Positions 5,015-10,752 of a DNA stretch of 10,752 nt are shown here, one piece after another; position 1 is the first letter of the stretch; every line of letters begins with the position of its first letter. The position numbers and the translations under genes were made by a program. Origin of the DNA: Candidatus Falkowiibacteriota bacterium (lineage in GTDB: Bacteria; Patescibacteriota; Patescibacteriia; Patescibacteriales; UBA12465); the NCBI GenBank assembly GCA_903857815.1, contig CAIOGK010000078.1, forward strand, positions 1 to 10,752, given 5' to 3'. The notes below the pieces were generated by a model, which made no database searches, had not been told where the DNA came from, and saw only the letters and a program-made list of their open reading frames with translations.

Positions 5015-7039
5015 ATGAATAAAATAATAACATCTTTTTTTATATTATTTCTAGCCTTAGCCGGTCCAGTTTCGGCTGGAATTACGCCTAATGATCCTTT
5101 ATTTGGTAATCAATGGTATCTTTCGAAAATTAAGGCTGATAGCGCTTGGGGTAAGGTGTCGGAAAGCCCCGAAGCAGTGATTGCCGTGATTGATTCGGGG
5201 ATTCAGATAAATCATCCCGATTTAGCTGATAATATTTGGAAAAATATTGAAGAAATACCCGATGATAATGTTGATAATGATCAAAATGGTTTTGTGGATG
5301 ATGCTAATGGTTGGGATTTTTCTAATAATACTCCAGACCCTTCACCTAAATTTAATCAAGATTGGACTGAGGCTGGCGTTTCGCATGGTACTATGGTTGC
5401 CGGCATTATTGCTGCTCGTGGTAATAACGGTCAAGGAGTGGTTGGAGTTACTTGGCGCGCGAAAATTATGGCCCTTAAAGCTTTGAATGATAAAGGCGAG
5501 GGAAGAGTAAGCGATGTTATTAGGGCAATTGATTACTCTATAAATAATGGAGCCGATATTATTAATTTGAGCTTTGTAAGTTTTAATTATAGCGAGGGGC
5601 TCCAGGAGGCAATTTATCGCGCTCATTCCGCAGGAGTTATAATAGTTGCTGCTGCCGGGAACGAACAAGCTGGCGGAGAGGGTTATAATATTGATAAAAA
5701 TAAAATATATCCTGCTTGTTATGACGGAAAACTGATTGGTGAAAATATGGTTATTGGTGTAGCGGCTACTGATGCCCTTGATCAAAAAGCCCAGTTTTCT
5801 AGCTACGGTTTCAGTTGTGTTGATATTGCCGCTCCAGGTATTAGTTTTTTTAATACTGTTACTAATAATAAACAATTCGACTTGAGTTTAGATTATGATG
5901 GTTATTGGTCGGGAACTTCAATGGCCGCGCCGTTAGTTTCAGCAACTCTAGCTTTAATACAACAGGCAAATCCGGAGTTGAGTCGCAGAGAAACAGTTAA
6001 TATTTTATTTGCTTCTACCGATAATATTAGTCGTTTGAATCCTGATTATCTTGGCCAACTTGGCAATGGTCGCTTAAATGTAAATCGAGCTGTCGAGATG
6101 GCTAAAGAAAAGTTGTATAATAATTCTGGTCGTTTAATTATTATTCCATTTTCTGGTGAAAATAAAATAAAAATATCCGCGACTAATGGTGACGAGGTTT
6201 ATAAACTCCCAACTGGAACCATAAAAAGTGGCGCAAGTTTTATAGCTGGAGATATAAATGATGATGGAGAAGATGAAATAGTTGTTGGCGCCGTTAAAGG
6301 AGAAGAGCCAAAAATAAAAATTCTTAAAAAAGATGGAAAATTAATTGGTCAATTTTTAGCTGGAGATAAAAAATTTCGTGGTGGTTTAAATGTTTCTTTG
6401 TTGGATTTAGATAATGATGGCGCTAAAAGAATAATTGTTTCCTCGGCTTCTGGTGGAAATTCTTTAATTCAGATTTTTGATAACAAAGGTGTTTTAAAAA
6501 ATAAATTTTTCGCTGCTTCTATCGGATGGCGTGGCGGATTAAGCGTTGCCTCTGGTAATATCGATGGTAAGAGCGGCTCAGAGATAGTGGTTGGTTTCGG
6601 AGCAGGAAGTGAGCCCCAGGTCAGGATCTACAGCCTAGAGGGTAAATTAATTGGAGCTTTTTTGGCTTATGAAAAAAAATTTCGGGGCGGAGTTGATGTC
6701 GCAGTTGCTAATTTAGACGGTCGCAAGGACCATAATAAAGCCGAAATTATTGTTGCCCCGGGAATTGGCCGCGAGCCACAAATTAAAATTTTTAATAATC
6801 GTGCTAAATTGAAAGGACAGTTTTTGGGCTATGGAAAAAATTGGCAAGGAGGTGTTAATCTTTCGGCGGGAGACATAAATAGTGATGGAATTTCTGAGAT
6901 TATTTTAGGCGCTTCACGTGGCGCTGCGCCGCATGTTAGAATTTTTGATATGGCGGGAATGATTTTAGAATCTTTCTATGCTTTCCCCGAAAGCTTTAAT
7001 GGCGGGGTTAATGCTGGTATAATAAAGATAAATAATTAA
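5015..7039 (+). CDS. Secreted S8 (subtilisin/thermitase-like) serine protease with C-terminal FG-GAP-like beta-propeller
   Basis: From the ATG at 5015 the product is 674 residues. It begins with a signal peptide: MNK, a hydrophobic core (4-17), then PVSA at 18-21 before GITPNDP. This start is preferred over the in-frame GTG at 4994, which would add seven residues before the signal and sits inside the likely promoter. The mature protein begins straight at the thermitase-like PNDPLFGNQWYL, so no inhibitory propeptide is visible. The catalytic triad is D60 (VIDSG), H124 (SHGTMVAG) and S302 (SGTSMAAP), with N216 as oxyanion residue. An acidic loop at about 83-100 resembles the Asp-rich loop of related subtilases. 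Residues 372-674 form repeated units of about 51 residues, each with a D-x-D/N-x-DG-like loop followed by EIVVG and xVRIF strands. No anchor, LPXTG motif or late membrane helix is seen, so it is probably released. The epimerase-like gene follows 4 bases later. Confidence 0.94.
   Translation: MNKIITSFFILFLALAGPVSAGITPNDPLFGNQWYLSKIKADSAWGKVSESPEAVIAVIDSGIQINHPDLADNIWKNIEEIPDDNVDNDQNGFVDDANGWDFSNNTPDPSPKFNQDWTEAGVSHGTMVAGIIAARGNNGQGVVGVTWRAKIMALKALNDKGEGRVSDVIRAIDYSINNGADIINLSFVSFNYSEGLQEAIYRAHSAGVIIVAAAGNEQAGGEGYNIDKNKIYPACYDGKLIGENMVIGVAATDALDQKAQFSSYGFSCVDIAAPGISFFNTVTNNKQFDLSLDYDGYWSGTSMAAPLVSATLALIQQANPELSRRETVNILFASTDNISRLNPDYLGQLGNGRLNVNRAVEMAKEKLYNNSGRLIIIPFSGENKIKISATNGDEVYKLPTGTIKSGASFIAGDINDDGEDEIVVGAVKGEEPKIKILKKDGKLIGQFLAGDKKFRGGLNVSLLDLDNDGAKRIIVSSASGGNSLIQIFDNKGVLKNKFFAASIGWRGGLSVASGNIDGKSGSEIVVGFGAGSEPQVRIYSLEGKLIGAFLAYEKKFRGGVDVAVANLDGRKDHNKAEIIVAPGIGREPQIKIFNNRAKLKGQFLGYGKNWQGGVNLSAGDINSDGISEIILGASRGAAPHVRIFDMAGMILESFYAFPESFNGGVNAGIIKINN
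6230..7003 (+). repeat. Five tandem FG-GAP-like repeat units coded within the protease gene
   Basis: In the protein, five units of 50-54 residues run at about 406-457, 458-508, 509-559, 560-613 and 614-663. Each has a GG-x-[VL]-x-V entry strand, an acidic loop (DINDDG, DLDNDG, NIDGKSG, NLDGRKD, DINSDG), an EIVVG-like strand, a G-x-EP-x-[IV]-[KR]-I strand and an aromatic F-x-[AG] segment. Residues 372-405 resemble the second half of a unit, and 664-674 the first strand of another. Together they could close a six-bladed ring. The repeats are clear in protein but diverged in DNA, so recent duplication is not indicated. Confidence 0.8.
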
Positions 7040-7043
7040 TCAT

Positions 7044-8069
7044 ATGCCTAAAAAAGTAATTTTCGATAAAAAAAACGTTTTAGTAGCTGGAGGCGCAGGG
7101 TTTATTGGTTCCCATTTATGTGACGAATTGATTAAAACCTGTAAAGTTATTTGTGTTGATAACTTTATTTCTGGCAATGAACGAAACATCGATCATTTAT
7201 TAGCTAATCCGGATTTTGTTTTTATTAATCATGATTTTGCTAATATTTTAGATTTTACTACTTTATCGGAACTAAAAAAGTTTAAACTCGAATTTCAAGG
7301 AATACAGGAAATTTATAATTTAGCCTGTCCGATGTCGCCTCGCAATTTTTTAGATAATCGAATCGCGGTTTTAGAAGCTAATTCCTATGTTTTAAAAAAT
7401 TTATTAGATTTAGCGGTTGGTTATAATGCTAAATTTATTCATTTTTCTTCTTCAGTTGTTTATGGGCCTCGTCATGCCGATAACCCTAATTTTAAAGCGC
7501 GTGAATCAGATGTTGGATTAGTTGATAATCTTTCCGATAGAGCTTCTTATGATGAAGGAAAACGTTTTGCTGAAACTATGGTTTCTACTTATCGCTCAGT
7601 CTATAATTTAGATGCTAAAATAATTAGGCTATTTAGGGTTTATGGCCCTAGAATGCAATCGGATGATGGCCAAATGATTCCTGATTTTATTAATAATGCT
7701 TTGGAGGATAAAGATATAATAATAACTGGTGACGAAAATTTTTCTTCTTCTTTTTGTTATATTGAAGATGTGCTTGATGCTGTTTCCAAAGTTATGAATT
7801 CAGAGCTTGTTGGCCCTATCAATATTGGATCCGATGTTGATTGTAAGATGACGAGTTTAGTTGATATAATTATTAAGGAAACTGGATCTAAATCGAAAGT
7901 AATTCACACCGAAAGTCATCTGTTTATGACCGAATTAATTTTGCCCGATATTCATTTAGCTAGAAATGAACTTAGTTGGATGCCGGTAGTTACCTTAGAA
8001 AATGGTTTACGTAAAACTATTTTCGATATTAAAGCCCAAAAAAAATTACAAGCTTTTAGCTCTTACTAG
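7044..8069 (+). CDS. NAD(P)-dependent sugar-nucleotide epimerase/dehydratase, UDP-glucuronate decarboxylase-like
   Basis: This 341-residue extended-SDR protein acts on a nucleotide sugar in the cytoplasm. NAD binding is GGAGFIG (16-22) with VDNF (38-41) ending the second strand. The order of motifs matches UDP-xylose synthase (UXS): ACPMSP (94-99), FSSSVVYG (134-141), SYDEGKRFAETM (168-179) with Y169 and K173, RVYGPRMQSDDGQM (198-211) and SFCYIEDV (236-243). Two positions differ from UXS. The Glu of the usual S-T-S-E-V-Y-G segment is V138, and the R-K-P-D-I segment late in UXS is here L-I-L-P-D-I (298-303), which lacks its Arg. In human UXS these residues take part in catalysis and in binding the substrate carboxylate, so a decarboxylase role is doubtful and an epimerase or dehydratase acting on a neutral sugar is plausible. 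It starts 4 bases after the protease gene and ends at a bidirectional terminator. Confidence 0.9.
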   Translation: MPKKVIFDKKNVLVAGGAGFIGSHLCDELIKTCKVICVDNFISGNERNIDHLLANPDFVFINHDFANILDFTTLSELKKFKLEFQGIQEIYNLACPMSPRNFLDNRIAVLEANSYVLKNLLDLAVGYNAKFIHFSSSVVYGPRHADNPNFKARESDVGLVDNLSDRASYDEGKRFAETMVSTYRSVYNLDAKIIRLFRVYGPRMQSDDGQMIPDFINNALEDKDIIITGDENFSSSFCYIEDVLDAVSKVMNSELVGPINIGSDVDCKMTSLVDIIIKETGSKSKVIHTESHLFMTELILPDIHLARNELSWMPVVTLENGLRKTIFDIKAQKKLQAFSSY

Positions 8070-8083
8070 TTTAATTAAATTAC

Positions 8084-8115
8084 TAAAAAATCGAGCTAGG
8101 TAACTCGATTTTTTA
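8084..8115. terminator. Bidirectional intrinsic terminator between convergent genes
   Basis: TAAAAAATCGAG (8084-8095) and CTCGATTTTTTA (8104-8115) are perfect reverse complements, giving a 12-pair stem with an 8-base loop. The A-run on the left and T-run on the right make a U-tract on either strand. It lies 14 bases after the epimerase-like gene (plus strand) and 14 bases after the stop of the leftward glycosyltransferase, so one hairpin can end both converging transcripts. Confidence 0.88.
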
Positions 8116-8129
8116 ATTGTAAATATTAA

Positions 8130-9200
8130 TTATATTTGATTTATTTTTTTGAATAAATCGTTAGCATTTTCAGGAATGAATAATGAATCTTGGTTATCAA
8201 TCATTTCTGGTATGCCGCCAATGTTCGAGGCAACTATTTTGAGTCCAGCATTTTTTGCTTCAAGGATAACGGCCGGATAATTTTCGTAACAGGTAGAAGG
8301 CATAATTAAAATATCGGATTCAGCAAAAAGTTGTTTTAGTGCTTCTGACTCTAATCTGCCAAAAAAAGTAATACGCTTATCATTATTTGCCAAGGTTTTA
8401 GCTTCATCTAATTTGCTTCCGTCTCCGGCAATAGAAAGGGTCATTTCGGCGCTCGCTTTATCTTTAAAAGCATTTATTAAAAACAATATTCCTTTATGCT
8501 GTTCCATTTGTCCAATAAATAATAATTTTTTATTTAATTTTTTTCCGTTAACATTATTTTCAACCTGCTTAGTTGAGCTCAGGGCTAATTGTAAAATATC
8601 GTCTAATTTTTTTATTTTGTGGTTTGAATTTTTAAAAAAGCCTCTTATTAGGTGTTCATTTAATAACCATCTAGATGGTGAAATAATTAATTTTGGAGAA
8701 CCAATAATAGAACGACTAATAGCTTGGTATATTTTAGCGGGCAATGAGTTTATTTTACTTTCATGACCATACATGATTAATCCCGAGGGATGAAGTAGTT
8801 GTATGTCATGTAAAAAATGATGATTAGGAATTTGGTTTTTTTTAATTGCTTGCGCCGCTCTAATACCAATCCCCATAAGATTATGGGTTATTACTAAATC
8901 CGGTTTTTCATTTTTTAAGATTTTTGATATGGCATTATAATTTTTAAAAGACAATATGTTATTAATATGCCAAAAAAATCTTATAAATATAGATTTTTTG
9001 TTAAGATTATAAAAATTAGATTTTAGGTAATATGTTTTACAATCTTTATTTTCCTTTAAATTAGGATTTTCTGGTTTAGTACTGATTAAAATAACCTCAT
9101 GGCCTTCACCTTGTTTTTTAGTAATTATCGCTTGGACAACTTTTTCTGCCCCGCCACGATTGTATGGTTTATAGAGATTGTTCAACAAGCAAATCTTCAT
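8130..9200 (-). CDS. Family-4 glycosyltransferase with short C-terminus
   Basis: This 356-residue GT4 enzyme would add a sugar from a nucleotide donor to a surface-glycan intermediate at the cytoplasmic face of the membrane. It begins MKICLLNNLYKPYNRGGAEK (1-20), with the GGAE acceptor-side loop at 16-19, which fixes the start. Further landmarks are HDIQLLHPSG (131-140), LIISPSRWLLNEH (171-183), LLFIGQMEQHKG (226-237), SIAGDGS (256-262) and the complete EX7E motif, E306 and E314, in CYENYPAVILEA (304-315). The protein stops at LFKKINQI, roughly 30 residues earlier than its upstream neighbour, so the C-terminal helix that usually packs back on the first domain is absent or short. No remnant of that helix appears downstream before the terminator. 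The start lies inside the upstream glycosyltransferase gene (32-base overlap), so the two are probably translationally coupled. Confidence 0.92.
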   Translation of the reverse strand: MKICLLNNLYKPYNRGGAEKVVQAIITKKQGEGHEVILISTKPENPNLKENKDCKTYYLKSNFYNLNKKSIFIRFFWHINNILSFKNYNAISKILKNEKPDLVITHNLMGIGIRAAQAIKKNQIPNHHFLHDIQLLHPSGLIMYGHESKINSLPAKIYQAISRSIIGSPKLIISPSRWLLNEHLIRGFFKNSNHKIKKLDDILQLALSSTKQVENNVNGKKLNKKLLFIGQMEQHKGILFLINAFKDKASAEMTLSIAGDGSKLDEAKTLANNDKRITFFGRLESEALKQLFAESDILIMPSTCYENYPAVILEAKNAGLKIVASNIGGIPEMIDNQDSLFIPENANDLFKKINQI

Positions 9201-10308
9201 ATTTTTGTTTCATCAAATTTCTATTATACTTTCTTTCCGCCAATCGTCTTGCGGCCTTTGCCATATCTAATCGCAAGCCTTCATTTTTTAAAATAAACTC
9301 TAATTTTCGATTTAAGTCCTCAACGCTTCCGGGCTCGACCAATAGGCCTTCGCGACGGTTTTCGAATACACTTCTTACTCCAGGCAAATCAGAGGCTATT
9401 ACAGGCACCCCACAAGCTAAGGCTTCGATTAGCACTAAACCAAAAGCCTCATTACTGTTAATTGATGGCAATATTAATAAATCTGAATTTTGTAATGAGC
9501 GCACTAGTTCACTATCATTAAGTTTTCCGGTGAAATTTACCCTGGCGCCGAGGTTTAGTTTTGTTGCTAAATTTTCATATTCTTGGCGCAAATCACCATC
9601 GCCGACTATTGTTAAATGCCAACGACGTGATTCTAAACTTGGTAGGGAATTAAGTAAAATACTTATTCCTTTAAAATAATGGGCGCGGTCTAAGCCCCCT
9701 ACAAATATTAAATTAAGACAGTTGCGTTTTATAAAAAGTTCATTAATACGTCTAATTAAACTTTTAGTTTTAGCGACAATTTTAGTTTCGCTTGGTTGAT
9801 TTAAATCTTTTGGTTTAAAATTTTCCAAATCAATACCAAAGGGGATTTCTTTAAATTTATCAGGATGACTATTATAGAATTGTTTTATTTGGCTATGCTT
9901 AATATAATCGAGGCTAGCAGTTACTATTGTTTCCGCTTTTTTGAGTAAAGAATTCCTTATAATCGTGCTCGGTATACTTAATATTTTAGCGGTTAAAGAT
10001 AGATTTTTTACATCCATATGATAATGGATAATCAATTTTGGTTTTTTAAAAAAAAGTTTAAAGAACCAAATAACTTCAGCGGTTCCAAAAAAGGGATAAT
10101 GTAAATATATAACATCAAAATTTCTTAATTTCCATAATAATTGAGGAAGAAAGGCTCCGTGCCCACGACGTAAAAGAGGTTTAAGATTATCTGGTGTAAA
10201 ATTGGTAATTTCATGTTTCTCCGATAAAAGTTCGTATAACTGAAAAGCGCTGTTACCGATGCCACCAGCATAAGGGGGAAAAGCACAAACTATTTGGGCA
10301 ATTTTCAT
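9169..10308 (-). CDS. Family-4 glycosyltransferase
   Basis: This 379-residue protein has a complete two-domain GT4 layout. MKIAQIVCAFPPYAGGIGNS (1-20) carries the GGIG loop of the acceptor domain. HYHMDV (95-100) and IPFGIDLENF (155-164) mark the mid-region, and the donor domain has LIFVGGLDRAHYFKG (200-214), TIVGDGDLR (233-241), and the EX7E pair E287 and E295 in NEAFGLVLIEALACGVPVIASDLPG (286-310). The C-terminal helix is full length (about 330-379). The enzyme would use a nucleotide sugar to extend a lipid-linked or surface glycan at the membrane; donor and acceptor cannot be inferred. It lies 22 bases downstream of the DUF2304 gene and overlaps the next glycosyltransferase by 32 bases, so the three form a leftward operon. 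Confidence 0.95.
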   Translation of the reverse strand: MKIAQIVCAFPPYAGGIGNSAFQLYELLSEKHEITNFTPDNLKPLLRRGHGAFLPQLLWKLRNFDVIYLHYPFFGTAEVIWFFKLFFKKPKLIIHYHMDVKNLSLTAKILSIPSTIIRNSLLKKAETIVTASLDYIKHSQIKQFYNSHPDKFKEIPFGIDLENFKPKDLNQPSETKIVAKTKSLIRRINELFIKRNCLNLIFVGGLDRAHYFKGISILLNSLPSLESRRWHLTIVGDGDLRQEYENLATKLNLGARVNFTGKLNDSELVRSLQNSDLLILPSINSNEAFGLVLIEALACGVPVIASDLPGVRSVFENRREGLLVEPGSVEDLNRKLEFILKNEGLRLDMAKAARRLAERKYNRNLMKQKYEDLLVEQSL

Positions 10309-10330
10309 AAATTAATGGTAAATCTTCTTA

Positions 10331-10660
10331 TTATTTTTTATCCTCCGTTAAAGCAATTTTTCGAGCAATTTCTGTTAAATTAGCATCCAGCTTGGCAATT
10401 ACTAAGCGTAATTTGAAAACCATGTAAAAAAGAATTAAAACTGTTATGTAAAGCAGAAAATTAATTCCCGCTCCAGAGAAGCCTAGCATTCCGACTAAGC
10501 GATCAATTTGGCGGATGAAAACAATTGCTAGCGCTCCTATTAACCAAAATACTAACCAAAAAATGAATTCGTTGCTGCCAATTTTTTTCTTTCGACGCTG
10601 TTCATTTAAACGCCAGATAAAAAGAGCAATGAATACGAGAGCAAGTATTTGTTGTAGCAT
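10331..10660 (-). CDS. DUF2304 family small membrane protein
   Basis: From the ATG at 10660 the product is 109 residues; an earlier in-frame ATG at 10690 would add ten polar residues (MMSININYNH). The later start is preferred because family members usually begin at the first membrane helix. Three membrane segments are visible: 3-18, 30-50 and 66-86. A basic loop with RRKKK (22-26) follows the first, the motif EFIFWLVFWLIG (31-42) is typical of DUF2304, and the charged C-terminal part (87-105) could form a short coiled coil in the cytoplasm. No enzymatic residue is evident. The family often sits beside glycosyltransferases for surface polysaccharides, as here, so an accessory role at the membrane is a reasonable guess, but no function has been shown by this sequence. 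Confidence 0.88.
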   Translation of the reverse strand: MLQQILALVFIALFIWRLNEQRRKKKIGSNEFIFWLVFWLIGALAIVFIRQIDRLVGMLGFSGAGINFLLYITVLILFYMVFKLRLVIAKLDANLTEIARKIALTEDKK

Positions 10661-10680
10661 ATGGTTATAATTTATATTTA

Positions 10681-10709
10681 TTGACATCATTGACGATAAA
10701 TGGTAGATT
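10681..10709 (+). promoter_or_regulatory. Plus-strand promoter candidate pointing out of the window
   Basis: TTGACA (10681-10686) is a perfect -35 consensus. After 17 bases comes TAGATT (10704-10709, four of six), with TG one base before it (10701-10702) as in an extended -10 element. It would drive a rightward gene starting after 10752, divergent from the DUF2304 operon. It overlaps the possible longer start of DUF2304 (10690), which slightly supports the shorter start. The downstream gene is not visible. Confidence 0.4.
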
Positions 10710-10752
10710 TAAATGATTTAGCGAGTTCTTAATATATAGTATAGTACTTTTA

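Noticed and set aside
5342..5875. Minus-strand open frame of 177 codons opposite the S8 protease
   Set aside because: It lies wholly within the catalytic domain coding region on the other strand, shows no recognisable domain, and its Ser/Asn/Ile-rich composition is what the complement of the protease codons would give.
9164..9679. Plus-strand open frame of 171 codons opposite the glycosyltransferase genes
   Set aside because: It covers the EX7E region of a clear GT4 gene on the opposite strand and has a low-complexity Ser/Lys/Phe composition without motifs.
1..10752. Alternative genetic code with TGA as Gly or Trp, as in some Candidate Phyla Radiation groups
   Set aside because: TGA is not used as a stop here, but no frame needs to cross an in-frame TGA, Trp is coded by TGG and motif glycines by GGN. 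Lack of TGA stops is explained by AT-richness.
1..10752. CRISPR array, tRNA, rRNA, insertion sequence or phage genes
   Set aside because: No evenly spaced direct repeats, cloverleaf-like segment, transposase motif or terminal inverted repeats were seen; genes fill nearly all of the window and all have cellular envelope or metabolic roles.

Overview
The window is AT-rich, tightly packed bacterial DNA with eleven protein genes and no RNA gene, mobile element or CRISPR array that I can see. It most resembles a small-genome Candidate Phyla Radiation (Patescibacteria) bacterium. The reasons are short or absent gaps, no Shine-Dalgarno motif before any readable start, a secreted subtilase carrying an FG-GAP-like propeller, a DUF2304 gene beside family-4 glycosyltransferases, and a TIGR-less, minimal-looking mreB outside an mreBCD cluster. 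This placement is an inference from gene content, not from a marker gene. The standard genetic code fits: ten stops are TAA, one is TAG, and the reading frames are intact.

Layout. Bases 1-2644 hold a rightward run: the 3' part of a PfkB-family sugar kinase, an RmlC-like cupin, RmlB (dTDP-glucose 4,6-dehydratase), and a lone response-regulator receiver domain with an acidic tail. A well-formed promoter (2654-2682) then precedes mreB (2704-3711), which ends in a hairpin with a T-run that fills the whole gap before a glycosyltransferase (3746-4957). A second promoter candidate (4976-5003) precedes a secreted S8 protease with a C-terminal beta-propeller (5015-7039) and, four bases later, a short-chain dehydrogenase-type sugar-nucleotide enzyme related to UDP-glucuronate decarboxylases (7044-8069). 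A bidirectional terminator (8084-8115) separates this from a leftward run at the right end: DUF2304 membrane protein, then two overlapping family-4 glycosyltransferases (10660 down to 8130). A plus-strand promoter candidate near the right edge would serve a gene beyond the window.

Taken together this is a cell-envelope region. The sugar kinase, RmlC-like protein, RmlB and the UXS-like enzyme would prepare nucleotide sugars, three glycosyltransferases would build a surface glycan, the DUF2304 protein may accompany the glycosyltransferases at the membrane, MreB would direct wall growth, and the protease acts outside the membrane. RmlA and RmlD are not in the window, so a full dTDP-rhamnose pathway is not shown. 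The points most worth a second look are enzymes whose fold is clear but whose catalytic residues differ from the textbook family: the RmlC-like protein, the UXS-like protein, and the first glycosyltransferase. Also notable are the closed-ring architecture of the protease propeller and the compact, almost leaderless transcription signals.
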